Assembly (NCBI RefSeq): GCF_014843845.1
Contig: NZ_JHQS01000128.1
Coordinates: 1-64,000, forward strand
DNA from: Mesorhizobium amorphae
GTDB lineage: Bacteria > Pseudomonadota > Alphaproteobacteria > Rhizobiales > Rhizobiaceae
Length of the DNA: 64,000 bases
Direction: 5' to 3'
Numbering within the stretch: position 1 is the stretch's first letter; each line of letters starts with the position of its first letter. Below, piece after piece: positions 25,482 to 34,912 of this stretch. The position numbers and the translations under genes were made by a program. The notes below the pieces were generated by a model that saw only the letters and a program-made list of their open reading frames with translations, ran no database searches and had not been told where the DNA came from.

Positions 25482-25849
25482 GAAGGGCCGGAAACAGAGG
25501 AGGTTGCTCGGGATATCGCGGCGCGGGGCCTCGTGGCAAGCCGGCTTGCTCTAAAGGCGTGGCGATATTCAGCTGATGCCGGCCTGCAAATGGTGGCTTC
25601 TTGCGCTTCCCGCTCATGTAAATGGCATACTGCCTTCAAGTCGTTTTTACCGAACAAGGAGAGTGGCATTCCCCGTGTTGACGACCGGCTTGTCATGGAC
25701 GAGCTCTCCGGCACTGCGCCCTCTGATCTTCGATGCCTCCTGCGGCGCTGCACGTGGCCATCCAATCACTGACTTGTCAGGCTGCTAGTTCGCGCCGGTC
25801 CGATGCCTGTGCTTGAAGCCGCCGCCATTTCGTTCCACATCGATAGGGG
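25482..25849. other. intergenic region, no gene recognised
   Basis: 368 nt between the divergent DUF1214 and TonB-like genes. It should contain both promoters. I see no conserved protein, RNA or repeat in it. Confidence 0.5.
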
Positions 25850-26813
25850 ATGAAGGGCGAGACTGAAGAGCGGCGTTGGAATTTGGTGTGGGCCTTGCCC
25901 GCATCGCTGATCCTGCATGCGCTCATCGCAGCATTGCTGGTCTACAGCCTGCCGAGGCCTGCCCAACAGCCGGATCAGGAACAGCCGGTCAATGTCGCGC
26001 TTGTGCCTCCGCCCGAGCAGCCGAAACCGAAGCCCCCGCCGCAGCCAAAGGAACCCAAGGCCGAAAAGCCGCCGGAACCGAAGCCTGAAAAACCGCCCGA
26101 GCAGAAAGTTGAAAAACCGCCCGAAAAGCAGCCGCCGAAGCCACCGCCGATCGCGGTGCTACGCCAAGCCCACGCAAAGCGAGGAGAAGCAGGCAACCGA
26201 GGCCACCAATAAAAAGCAGGCAGACAAACAGAAGGCAGGAGCGCAGACCGCCGACAAGCAAACAGCCGCGGCTCCGACGCCGTTGGGTGCTGAGAGCGGC
26301 GATAAAGTCGAGTTTCCGGCTGCGGCCGAAAAACCGAAGCCCAAACCCGCAAATGCCATGAAGTTCAGGCCTGCAAAGGTATCGAAGCCCCGAAGCAACA
26401 GCGCCGGGACGCCAGGCTCCACCAACGCCGCTGCCGGATCGCCGATCTATTCGGGCCTTCCGGGTGTTCGAAAGCTGTACTCGCAGGGCGCCACCGGCGA
26501 TGCGTTGGCCGCAAGCTCGATGACCGGCGTGCCTCGCGATCAGCGGGTCGCCAACCCTTGCGGCAGCGTTTTGAACCAGGAATTGCGGGACGCCTCTTAT
26601 TCTCCCAAATGGCTGCCATCCATTCCGCTGAAGGCGGGCAATGTTCTTAACCCTCCGGAGGCCGCCTTCAGCACGACAACCACATGGTACCGTTTACGCT
26701 TCCGGTGCGAGGTCGACGCCGATGCGACAAGGGTCTTGTCGTTCAACTTCCGTGTCGGCGATGAGATCCCACCCGGCGAATGGGGCCGTCTCAGATTGCC
26801 TAGTCTCCACTAA
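25850..26813 (+). pseudogene. TonB-like/DUF930 protein, frameshifted
   Basis: Two overlapping frames together make one protein. The first (from ATG 25850) gives a TonB-like N-terminus: one membrane segment (LPASLILHALIAALLVYSL) and a long Pro/Lys/Glu region with many KPPE repeats, and then loses sense after PPPIAVL. The next frame resumes at AKPTQSEEKQATEA (26163) and runs to TAA 26811-26813 with a DUF930 domain: NPCGSVLNQELRDASYSPKW, WYRLRFRCEVDADATRVLSF and PPGEWGRL. Removing one base near 26159-26162 would rejoin them, so this is one extra base by mutation or sequencing error. There is no slippery heptamer, so programmed frameshifting is unlikely. If intact, the protein would span the inner membrane and periplasm. 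Confidence 0.8.
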
Positions 26814-26857
26814 AGCATGTCTCCCGAAGTGGGAACCGGTTTCGAGACAAAGACGTG
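26814..26857 (+). repeat. short intergenic repeat, copy 3
   Basis: AGCATGTC... GACGTGC arms enclose the core CGAAGTG-N5-CGGTTTCG, a shorter form of the core shared by the other copies. It lies between the converging DUF930 and penicillin-binding protein genes. Confidence 0.6.
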
Positions 26858-26871
26858 CGTGGGATCAAAAC

Positions 26872-29031
26872 CTATAGCGCCGACAGCGTCTCCGGCGCCT
26901 TGGGCGGCTCGAGCACGGGCGCTGCCTGGAACATCTTGGTCATCTCCCGCAGCGTCTGCGTGGTGCGGCTGGACAGCACCGGCGGGCGCTCGGCGGCGGC
27001 TTCGGCCTCCGCCTGCTCGGCGTTCTTCTTTGCAGCCTCCTCGGCCTTCGCCGCGACTTCCGGATCGACGAAGGGATGATCGAGGCCGGGGATCGGCTTC
27101 AAGTCGATGTTCTGGTGCGCGTAGACCATCAGCCGCTGCCACACCATCGCCGGCAGCGTGCCGCCGGTCATGTTCTTGGTCGGGGTGAAGTCGTCATTGC
27201 CGAGCCAGACAGCGGCCGTGTAATTGCCGGTGAAACCGACAAACCAGGCATCGCGGTAGGATTGCGTCGTACCGGTCTTGCCGGCGACGACGATATTCGG
27301 AAGCAGGGCGCGCCGTGCCGTGCCGATCACCGGCACTGCCGCCAGCATGGTGTTCATGTATTTCAGCGCCTGTTCCGACAGCACGCGGTGCGGCGGCGGC
27401 GCGTCCTTGGCCCAGTCGTAGACCACCTCGCCAGTACGGGTGACGAGCTGCGTGATCCCGTGCCGCGAGCCGACGAAGCCGTTCTGCGCGAACACGCTGT
27501 AGCCGGTCGCCTGGTCCATGACGGTCATGCCCGACGTGCCGAGCACCATGGTCTTGTGCCCTTCGAGCGGCGACTCCACGCCCATCGCTTCGGCCATCGC
27601 CTTGATGGGGCCGATGCCGAGATAGTCCTTGGCCAGTCGCACCGGCACGGTGTTGATCGATTTGGCGATCGCCGTGATCAGCGTCACGTTGCCGGCCGAG
27701 CCGCCATTGTAATTGTGCGGCGACCAGCCGCCCCAGCTGATCGCGCCGCCGGAAACGACGGAATCCGGCGTGAAACCATGCTCCATGGCGGTGGCATAGA
27801 CATAGGGCTTGAAGGAGGAGCCAGTCTGGCGCAGCGCCTTGGTGGCGCGGTTGAACTGGCTGGCGCCATAGTCGCGGCCACCGACGATCGCCCTGACCGC
27901 GCCATTGGTTTCGATGACCACCACCGCCCCTTCGGTGACGTTGTATTCCTTGCCGAACTGGCGCAGGTGGAATTCGACGGACTCTTCGGCCGCCTTCTGG
28001 ATGTTGGCGTCGAACGTGGTGTGGGCGACGAGCGAGTGCTGGCCGGACTTGGCAGCGATCTTCTTGACCTCGTCGAAGGCCCAGTCGAGGAAATAGTCCG
28101 GGCTCTTCTGTTCGCCGCGATCGACGACGTCGGCCGGATGCAGCCTCGCCTGCAGCACCTGGCCTTCGGTCATGAACCCGGAATCGACAAGGTTCGACAG
28201 CACCACATTGGCCCGCGCGCGAGCGGCGGGCAGGTTGATATGCGGTGCGTATTTGGTCGGCGCCTTGAACAGGCCGGCCAGCATCGCCGCCTCGGCGAGG
28301 TTGAGGTCCTTGACGCTCTTGCCGAAATAGAAGTCCGCCGCCGCCTCGATGCCGAACGTGCCGCCACCCATATAGGCGCGGTCGAGATAGAGCTGCAGGA
28401 TCTCCTTTTTCGACAGATTGGCCTCCAGCCACAGCGACAGGAAGGCTTCCTTGATCTTGCGCTGCAAGGTGCGCTCATTCGAGAGGAACAGGTTCTTGGC
28501 CAGCTGCTGGGTGATGCTGGAACCGCCCTGAACGACGGAATTGGCGCGCACATTCTCGAAGATCGCGCGCGACAGGCCAAGCACGTCGATGCCGTAATGG
28601 TCGAAGAAACGCCGGTCTTCGGTCGCCAGCACCGCCTTGATGACATGGTCGGGCATCTCGTCGACCGGCACGGAATCGCGCTGGATGATGCCGCGCTGGC
28701 CGATCTCGTTGCCGTAACGGTCGAGGAAAGTGACGGCGAAGTCGCCCTGGCTGCGCCAGTCGCCGGTGGTGATCTGGAAGGCCGGCAAGGCCAGCGCAAA
28801 GAGCACCACGATGCCGCCGGCGCCCAGCGTAAACCCTTCGCTCAGCACTTCGACGATGCCGCGCCGCCAGCCTTTGACACGGAAACGCCGGGAAAAGATG
28901 GTCGCTGCTTCCCAGAACTGGCGTGCCTTGAAGCCGATCTCGTAGAGCGAGGAATCGAGCCACGCATCCACCGCCAGCAGCGCCGCGGCGATCGGACCTC
29001 TTCTCTTGCGTGGCATCAAAGGACTGGTCAT
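26872..29031 (-). CDS. class A penicillin-binding protein (PBP1-type)
   Basis: 719 residues from ATG 29031 (ATG 29016 is possible; the frame is open to 29106). After a basic N-terminus, one membrane segment lies at about residues 70-90. The glycosyltransferase domain (about 120-300) has EDRRFFDHYG, GGSSITQQLAKNLFL and RKIKEAFL; the transpeptidase domain has the SxxK nucleophile in TGSSFKPYVYA, SxN in KSINT and KTGTT. The tail (about 80 residues) is Ala/Glu-rich. It polymerises lipid II and crosslinks peptidoglycan in the periplasm. It is a bifunctional enzyme; whether it corresponds to PBP1a or another paralogue needs a tree. Confidence 0.93.
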   Translation of the reverse strand: MTSPLMPRKRRGPIAAALLAVDAWLDSSLYEIGFKARQFWEAATIFSRRFRVKGWRRGIVEVLSEGFTLGAGGIVVLFALALPAFQITTGDWRSQGDFAVTFLDRYGNEIGQRGIIQRDSVPVDEMPDHVIKAVLATEDRRFFDHYGIDVLGLSRAIFENVRANSVVQGGSSITQQLAKNLFLSNERTLQRKIKEAFLSLWLEANLSKKEILQLYLDRAYMGGGTFGIEAAADFYFGKSVKDLNLAEAAMLAGLFKAPTKYAPHINLPAARARANVVLSNLVDSGFMTEGQVLQARLHPADVVDRGEQKSPDYFLDWAFDEVKKIAAKSGQHSLVAHTTFDANIQKAAEESVEFHLRQFGKEYNVTEGAVVVIETNGAVRAIVGGRDYGASQFNRATKALRQTGSSFKPYVYATAMEHGFTPDSVVSGGAISWGGWSPHNYNGGSAGNVTLITAIAKSINTVPVRLAKDYLGIGPIKAMAEAMGVESPLEGHKTMVLGTSGMTVMDQATGYSVFAQNGFVGSRHGITQLVTRTGEVVYDWAKDAPPPHRVLSEQALKYMNTMLAAVPVIGTARRALLPNIVVAGKTGTTQSYRDAWFVGFTGNYTAAVWLGNDDFTPTKNMTGGTLPAMVWQRLMVYAHQNIDLKPIPGLDHPFVDPEVAAKAEEAAKKNAEQAEAEAAAERPPVLSSRTTQTLREMTKMFQAAPVLEPPKAPETLSAL

Positions 29032-29189
29032 TCCAGAATTCCGCCCCACGCCGTGACCTGATTTCAGGACGGCGCCCCCGAGAAGACTATTCGTCCATTT
29101 TAGCACTGCTCACAAGGGCAGCGAAGCCACACCTCGCGGTTTGTTGACTGGGTAGAGAAGGCTTCGAGGCGGATAGTGCTCGGCCGATG

Positions 29190-29828
29190 TCAGCGCGCCG
29201 CAATGAAGCGCATGAAATGCGCCACGTCGGCCTCGCTCGGCTCCTGGCCGGTGAAGCTGCGCAGATAGGCGGCGAGATGGCTGACCCGGGCCTCGACCGG
29301 CTCCTTGAGGTCGAGCACGTAATAGCCGATCTGCATGTAGTAGAGGACGCGGGCGCGGATGAAGGCGTCTTCCTCGTCGTAGCCGTGCCGGCGGTACATG
29401 TCGCGGATGGCGACGAGGCGCTCGTCGTCGGCCTGGTCGATCATGCGCCGCACATCGTCGGAGCGGCGCGCCCATTCGCGGATGGCAAAGTCCAGCCGGG
29501 GATCGAACAGGCGTTCGTCGGCCCAGCATTCGAAGACGTTCATGACGCCCATGATGATGCTTTCGGCCGGGCGCCGGGCGCGTTCGACGATCGCCTTGGT
29601 GTTGGTGTCGTGCCAATGTGCGAGCAACTGGTCGAGCAGGTCCTGGCGGCTCTGGAAATACCAGTAGAAGCTCGAGCGCGAGACGCCGAGCTTCTGGCCG
29701 AGCGGCAGCACGCGGACGCTCTCGATGCCGTCCGAAATCAGCGTCTGCAGCGCCAGATTGATCCAGTCCCAGCGCGTCACCTTGATGTTGCCGGTCGCCG
29801 GCTCGTCCTGGGGTGCAATCATGATCAT
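29190..29828 (-). CDS. TetR-family transcriptional regulator
   Basis: 212 residues from ATG 29828 (ATG 29822 also possible; the frame is open to 29891, through the operator). The helix-turn-helix is at about residues 15-60 (INLALQTLISDGIESVRVLPLGQKLGVSRSSFYWYFQSRQDLL). The C-terminal ligand domain has features of the TetR_C types that bind small organic ligands, but the effector is unknown. It is divergent from the FAD/GcvT and MttB-type genes, and a strong dyad lies in the shared promoter, so it probably represses both directions and is released by a methylated amine or a derivative. Confidence 0.9.
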   Translation of the reverse strand: MIMIAPQDEPATGNIKVTRWDWINLALQTLISDGIESVRVLPLGQKLGVSRSSFYWYFQSRQDLLDQLLAHWHDTNTKAIVERARRPAESIIMGVMNVFECWADERLFDPRLDFAIREWARRSDDVRRMIDQADDERLVAIRDMYRRHGYDEEDAFIRARVLYYMQIGYYVLDLKEPVEARVSHLAAYLRSFTGQEPSEADVAHFMRFIAAR

Positions 29829-29869
29829 GACCGCACAAGTGCCATGGCGCACAGCGGCGTGCAAGCGAT

Positions 29870-29901
29870 CTGTACACAAGTGTCTAGACACATATGTACA
29901 G
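29870..29901. promoter_or_regulatory. 32-nt palindrome, probable TetR operator
   Basis: CTGTACA half-sites at both ends, arranged as an inverted repeat, flank a perfect 12-bp centre GTGTCTAGACAC. 28 of 32 positions are symmetric. It lies 41 nt upstream of both the TetR start (29828) and the GTG start at 29942, the best placed regulatory site in the window. Confidence 0.8.
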
Positions 29902-29941
29902 TGCCTGTATGGTGAGAGCTTCCAACGAGAGGGAGAGGCTC

Positions 29942-32356
29942 GTGAAGTCGCACTATCGCGCAGTCGTCATCGGGGGTGGGGTGGTCGGCGCCTCGGTGCT
30001 CTACCATCTGGCGCGCTTCGGCTGGACCGATGTGGCGCTGATCGAGCGCGCCGAACTGACCGCTGGTTCGACCTGGCATGCGGCTGCCGGTTTCCATGCG
30101 CTGAACGCCGACCCGAACGTCGCGGCGTTGCAGGACTACACGATAAAACTCTATCGCGAGATCGAGGCCGAGTCCGGCCAGAATGCCGGCCTGCACATGA
30201 CCGGCGGCGTCAACATGGCCAGCGACCCCGTCCGCTGGGAATGGCTGAAATCGGCCTGGGCGGTGTTCCAGTCGGTGGGCATCGAAACGGCGCGGCTGGT
30301 GAGCCCGGAAGAAATCAAGGCGATCTGCCCGATCGTCGACGTTAGCGATGTGCTGGGCGGCCTCTACGATTCCAACGAGGGCCATCTCGACCCCTACGGC
30401 ACCACCCATGCCTATGCTGGAGCAGCGAAGAAGCGCGGCGCCGAAATCATCCTGCGCAACCGGGTGCTCGACCTCAAGCAGCGCGCCGACGGCGGCTGGG
30501 ACGTCTTCACCGAACAGGGCATGATCGTCGCCGAGCATGTCGTCAACGCCGGCGGTCTCTGGGCAAAGCAGCTTGGCCGCGTGGCCGGCGTCGAGCTGCC
30601 GGTGACGCCAATGGAGCATCACTATTTCATCACCGAGGACATTCCCGAGGTCGCCGCCCTCGACAAGGAACTCGGCCTCGCCGTCGATCTCGACGGCTTT
30701 GCCTATCTCCGCCAGGAGCGCAAGGGCGTGCTGCTCGGCGTCTACGAGCAGAACCCGAAGCATTGGAACATGGACGGCGCGCCCTGGGATTACGGCATCG
30801 AGCTGATCCCGGAAGACATCGACCGCATCAGCCCGGAACTCGCCAAAGCCTATGAGCGCTTTCCCTGCCTCGCCACCGCCGGCATCCGCAAATGGGTCAA
30901 CGGCGCCTTTACCTTCACGCCCGACGGCAACCCGATCGTCGGGCCGGTGCGCGGCTTGCGCAACTACTGGGTCGCCTGCGGTGTCATGGCCGGCTTCAGC
31001 CAGGGCGGCGGCGTCGGCAAATCGCTGGCCGAATGGATGATCCATGGCGAGCCTGAGGCCGACATCTTCGGCATGGATATCGCCCGCTACGGCGCCTTTG
31101 CCGCCAACCGCGAATATCTGAAACAGACGACACGGCAGTTCTATGCCCGCCGCTTCGTCATGACCTTCCCCAACGAGCGCCTGCCGGCCGGCCGACCGCT
31201 GAAACGCCCCGGCGCCTATGACGGCATGAGCGCTGCCGGATGCGAGTGGACGTCGTCCTGGGGCCTGGAAATACCCGCCTATTTCGCGCCGATGGGGTTT
31301 CGCGAAAACACCACGCTGAAGCGCTCCAACGCCTTCGACATCGTCGGCGACGAGGCGCTGCAGGTACGCCGCGCCGCCGGCCTCGTCGACACCTCCGCCT
31401 TCTCGCGCTATGCGGTTTCCGGGCCGGGTGCGGAGGCCTGGCTCGACCAGCTGCTGGCCTGCAGGCTGCCGAAGCCGGGGCAGGCGAGGCTGGCGCCGAT
31501 GCTCGGCCATGACGGAAGGCTGAAGGGCGATCTCACAATCTTTAACTGGGGCGGTGGTGAGTACTGGATCATGGGCTCCTACTATCTCAGGGAATTCCAC
31601 ATGCGCTGGTTCGAGGCGCATGGGGCCGACGGCATCTCTGTCGCCGACATTTCCGACACGACATCAGGCTTCCTCGTCACCGGGCCGCATGCCCGGGAAA
31701 TCGTGGCGCGCACCACGCATCAGGATGCCTCGGCGAACGCCCTGCCGTTCATGGCCTGCGGCGCGTTCGACATCGGCATGGCGCAAGCACGTGTTGCGCG
31801 GCTGTCGATCGCCGGTGAGGTCGGCTTCGAGATCAATTGTCCGGCCACCATGCATGCCACATTGCGCGAAACGTTGCTTGCCGCCGGCGAGGATCTCGGC
31901 CTAGCGGAAGTCGGCTTCTATGCGCTGAACGCGCTCAGGCTGGAAAAGAGCTTCGGCATCTGGTCGCGCGAGTTCACGCAAGCCTACACGCCTGCCCAGA
32001 CCGGGCTCGACCGATTCATCGCCTTCGGCAAGGGCAATTTCATCGGCCGCGATGCGGCGCTGACGGAGCGCGATGGCGGCGGCGCTAGGCAATGCCTGGC
32101 GATGCTGGAGGTCGATGCTGTCGACGCCGACGCCAGCGGCTTCGAACCGGTCTGGCATCAGGGCCGACGCGTTGGCTTCGTCACCTCGGGAGGTTATGGC
32201 TACACGGTCGGCAAGAGCCTGGCGCTGGCGCTTGTTGATCGCGATTTTGCTCGGGAAGGCACCGCCTTGTCGGTGCATATCGTCGGCGTCGAGCGGCCGG
32301 CGCGCGTCATTCCGGCCTCGCCCTACGACCCCGAGGGCAAGGCGATGCGGCAATGA
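29942..32356 (+). CDS. FAD-dependent oxidoreductase fused to GcvT (dimethylglycine/sarcosine dehydrogenase-like)
   Basis: 804 residues from GTG 29942, which has GAGAGGGAGAGG just upstream; an ATG at 29909 is in frame but poorly placed. The N-terminal DAO-type FAD domain (to about residue 370) begins AVVIGGGVVGASVLYHLARF and contains LTAGSTWHAAAGFHA, where the His after Trp is the site of covalent FAD in dimethylglycine dehydrogenases. A linker domain follows, then a GcvT aminomethyltransferase part (about 420-795) with AGLVDTSAFSRYAV and ALRLEKSFGIWSREF. Known relatives oxidise an N-methyl group and pass the C1 unit to tetrahydrofolate. The gene is 12 nt upstream of the MttB-type gene, and the product may use the demethylated amine or the methyl unit. 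Confidence 0.9.
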   Translation: MKSHYRAVVIGGGVVGASVLYHLARFGWTDVALIERAELTAGSTWHAAAGFHALNADPNVAALQDYTIKLYREIEAESGQNAGLHMTGGVNMASDPVRWEWLKSAWAVFQSVGIETARLVSPEEIKAICPIVDVSDVLGGLYDSNEGHLDPYGTTHAYAGAAKKRGAEIILRNRVLDLKQRADGGWDVFTEQGMIVAEHVVNAGGLWAKQLGRVAGVELPVTPMEHHYFITEDIPEVAALDKELGLAVDLDGFAYLRQERKGVLLGVYEQNPKHWNMDGAPWDYGIELIPEDIDRISPELAKAYERFPCLATAGIRKWVNGAFTFTPDGNPIVGPVRGLRNYWVACGVMAGFSQGGGVGKSLAEWMIHGEPEADIFGMDIARYGAFAANREYLKQTTRQFYARRFVMTFPNERLPAGRPLKRPGAYDGMSAAGCEWTSSWGLEIPAYFAPMGFRENTTLKRSNAFDIVGDEALQVRRAAGLVDTSAFSRYAVSGPGAEAWLDQLLACRLPKPGQARLAPMLGHDGRLKGDLTIFNWGGGEYWIMGSYYLREFHMRWFEAHGADGISVADISDTTSGFLVTGPHAREIVARTTHQDASANALPFMACGAFDIGMAQARVARLSIAGEVGFEINCPATMHATLRETLLAAGEDLGLAEVGFYALNALRLEKSFGIWSREFTQAYTPAQTGLDRFIAFGKGNFIGRDAALTERDGGGARQCLAMLEVDAVDADASGFEPVWHQGRRVGFVTSGGYGYTVGKSLALALVDRDFAREGTALSVHIVGVERPARVIPASPYDPEGKAMRQ

Positions 32357-32368
32357 GGAGGAACTGCC

Positions 32369-33922
32369 ATGGTTGATGACGCAGCACGCGACACCAGGCG
32401 CGAGCGCCGGCGCGGCCGCACCGGCGAGGCCGGCAGCGAGTCGAGCCGCCGCCCGGACTACCGCTCGCTGAAAAATCCCTTTCTGCCGCAGCCGATCTTT
32501 TCGGACGACCAGGTGGCGGCGATCCACGATACGGCACTGCGTGTGCTGGAGGAACTCGGCATCAAGGTGCTGCTGCCCGAGGCGCGTGAGCGTTTTGCCC
32601 GCGCCGGCGCGCTTGTCGACGAGGACAGCCAGATGGTGCGCATTGGCCGCGACATCGTGGCGGCAGCACTTGCCTCGGCGCCAAAATCCATCCGGGCACT
32701 GGCGGGCGACCGTAGCCGCGACCTGATGCTCGAACTAGGCTCGATGACCTTCCTCGCCGGCGCCGGCGCACCCAACGTCACTGATCTCGAACGCGGCCGG
32801 CGGCCGGGAACGCTTGCGGCTTTTGAGGAGTTGACCAAGCTGATCCAGCATTTCGACGTGCTGCATATGCTTTGCCCGTGCATCGAGCCGCAGGACGTCG
32901 ACAACCGCTTCCGCCACTATGCCGTCAACCGCGCCCAGCTGACGCTGTCGGACAAGGTGCCCTTCGTCTTCGCGCGCGGCACGCCGCAGGTCGAGGACAG
33001 CTTTGCGATGATCAGGCTGGCGCGCGGCCTCTCCGAAGATGCGTTCCTTGCCGGCGCTCATTGCTACACCGTCATCAACACCAACTCGCCGCGCCAGCTC
33101 GACATTCCAATGGCGCAGGGCATCATTGACTTCGCCCGCGCCGGCCAGGTGTCGATCATCACGCCGTTCTGCCTGGCGGGCGCCATGGCGCCGATCACGG
33201 TGGCCGGCGCGCTGACGCTGCAGCATGCCGAGGCGCTGGCGGGCTTGACCCTTGCCCAGATCGTGCGGCCGGGCGCGCCGGTCGTCTACGGTTCCTTCTC
33301 CTCCAATGTCGACATGAAGTCGGGCGCGCCGGCCTTCGGCACGCCGGAGCACGTCAAGGCGACGCTGGGGGCTGGCCAGCTGGCGCGCTTCACCGGCCTG
33401 CCCTGGCGTTCGGGCGGTGGCAGCGCCGCCAACATTTCTGATGCGCAGGCAGCCCACGAGACGCAGTTCGCACTGTGGGGCTCGGTGCTGGCAGGCGCCA
33501 CCGTCTGCATCCACGCCGCCGGCTGGCTCGAAGGGGGCTTGAGCGTTTCCTTCGAGAAGCTGATTACCGACATCGAGGCGCTGCAGACGGTCGCGGAACT
33601 CTGCGCATCAACACCTGGCGACGAGGATGCGATTGGCTTCGAAGCCATAGCCGAAGTGCAGCCGGGCGGGCATTTCTTCGCGGCCGGCCACACAATGGCG
33701 CGCTACCGCACCGCCTTCTACGAGCCGCTGGTGGCGGACTGGTCGAATTTCGGCAACTGGACGCAGGCCGGCTCGAAGAGCGCGACCGAACGAGCAACGG
33801 GTGTCTGGAAGCGGCTGGTCGCCGACTTCCAGCCACCGACATCCGCCGTTGCTACGTCAGACATCCTCGATGAGTTCATCGCACGCCGCACCGAACAGGG
33901 CGGCGCGGCACCCGTCTCCTGA
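32369..33922 (+). CDS. MttB-family (non-pyrrolysine) methyltransferase
   Basis: 517 residues; a full open frame with no in-frame TAG codon, so it belongs to the non-pyrrolysine branch of the trimethylamine methyltransferase family. After a basic, probably disordered, leader (about 30 residues) the TIM-barrel domain begins PFLPQPIFSDDQVAAIHDTAL and includes VTDLERGRRPGTLAAFEEL, HCYTVINTNSPRQLD, WRSGGGSAANISDAQAAHE and a C-terminal DILDEFIARR. Characterised members demethylate glycine betaine, proline betaine or carnitine, passing methyl to a corrinoid protein. No corrinoid protein gene lies next to it; the only C1 partner is the GcvT fusion just upstream. Substrate unknown. Confidence 0.9.
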   Translation: MVDDAARDTRRERRRGRTGEAGSESSRRPDYRSLKNPFLPQPIFSDDQVAAIHDTALRVLEELGIKVLLPEARERFARAGALVDEDSQMVRIGRDIVAAALASAPKSIRALAGDRSRDLMLELGSMTFLAGAGAPNVTDLERGRRPGTLAAFEELTKLIQHFDVLHMLCPCIEPQDVDNRFRHYAVNRAQLTLSDKVPFVFARGTPQVEDSFAMIRLARGLSEDAFLAGAHCYTVINTNSPRQLDIPMAQGIIDFARAGQVSIITPFCLAGAMAPITVAGALTLQHAEALAGLTLAQIVRPGAPVVYGSFSSNVDMKSGAPAFGTPEHVKATLGAGQLARFTGLPWRSGGGSAANISDAQAAHETQFALWGSVLAGATVCIHAAGWLEGGLSVSFEKLITDIEALQTVAELCASTPGDEDAIGFEAIAEVQPGGHFFAAGHTMARYRTAFYEPLVADWSNFGNWTQAGSKSATERATGVWKRLVADFQPPTSAVATSDILDEFIARRTEQGGAAPVS

Positions 33923-33932
33923 CCAGGGCACG

Positions 33933-33954
33933 CGCCCGCTACATCGGGCGTTTG
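33933..33954 (+). terminator. candidate terminator after the MttB-family gene
   Basis: CGCCCG, 6-nt loop, CGGGCG, then TTTGT. Short stem and weak T run, but well placed 11 nt after the stop. Confidence 0.45.
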
Positions 33955-34205
33955 TCGCCGGCCCTTTGGGGGTCGCGGCGTATCGTGCCGGCGTCGGCCT
34001 TCCGATGCTTGTCCGCGGCAAGCCGGCGAATGCGGTCGAAGCGGCTTTCCTCGGCTGGTTCGGTTGCCGGTACAGAATTTGGCTTCGGTACGAACGTAAT
34101 CATTTGTCGTTCTCCTTGCCGTTGGGTCGCGCCGGGGAAGATCCCCCGGCGGCTGTCTTTCAGGCTCTCATGCAGAGTTCGTTTGTCTCGAAGAGGTCGA
34201 AGAGT

Positions 34206-34595
34206 TCATGCCGCGAGAGCAACCGCACAGCTCGTGGCGCCCAGCCTGTCGGGCGATGCTTCTCCGGGCATGGTCGCCCAGCCGCCCGTCTCAATGAACT
34301 GCCGCTTCTTGTAGCTGTCGGTCAGGGCCTTGAACTCGACAAGCTTGGCGGCCGCATCGGGCGCTGCGTTGAAGCGATCGACACAGATGGCCGAGGCCAG
34401 TTTGCCGCGCGCCACATCGCCGGCCGTTGCCGACAGTGAGCGCGAGGTGCCGCCTGTCACCCATCCACCCCAGTTGAAACCGATGATCAGCGTGGCGACG
34501 AGGGTTACCGCGCATGCCCAGAAAAGCGTGGACTTGGCCGGCTGGTAGTCTTCCCAGCGACGCGCGAGAGATGGCTTGCTGCTTTGTGTGGACAA
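34206..34595 (-). CDS. small membrane protein, conserved in rhizobia
   Basis: 129 residues from TTG 34595, chosen because AGGAAGG lies about 10 nt upstream; ATG 34664 and 34709 are in frame further out. One membrane segment (ACAVTLVATLIIGFNWGGWVTGG) follows WEDYQPAKSTLFW, then a periplasmic part with AICVDRFNAAPDAAAKL and FIETGGWATMPG. This WGGWVTGG...CV.RF...GGWATMPG pattern is a small family I recognise from rhizobia without a named function. A pair of cysteines is present in the soluble part. Confidence 0.7.
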   Translation of the reverse strand: MSTQSSKPSLARRWEDYQPAKSTLFWACAVTLVATLIIGFNWGGWVTGGTSRSLSATAGDVARGKLASAICVDRFNAAPDAAAKLVEFKALTDSYKKRQFIETGGWATMPGEASPDRLGATSCAVALAA

Positions 34596-34912
34596 GGAAC
34601 AAGTTCCTTCCTGATTGGGTTGAGATAGGTCGCCCGGCCGGTCGCGGAGCGACCGGAATTTCATGGAATTTCTTTCTGGAGCCGGCATGGGCGGTCGCTG
34701 CTCCTGCATAGGCGCATTGGCACTCGATAGATAGGAGTGCCAAGAATTATTCGTGCGATGCGTGGAAATATTGAAACGTATTATTTTGCCAGATCGTTTT
34801 CCGATGTTCGCAATATCTCAAATATTTCCAAGTTTGAATTTTGTCGGCCGAATGCCTATTTATATCGAACAAGTTCGTTTTCACGATTTCAAGCGCAACG
34901 GAGATTTTGTCG
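34596..34912. other. AT-rich intergenic region
   Basis: 317 nt; 34740-34890 is the most A+T-rich stretch in this part of the window. It should hold divergent promoters for 34595 (left) and 34913 (right). No gene or repeat was recognised. Confidence 0.5.

Noticed and set aside
27076..29061. 661-residue open frame opposite the penicillin-binding protein gene
   Set aside because: High-GC antisense shadow; the real gene on the other strand has complete catalytic motifs, and this reading has none.
32369..33922. Possible pyrrolysine (TAG) in the MttB-type gene
   Set aside because: The frame is open to its normal length with no internal TAG; it belongs to the non-pyrrolysine branch.
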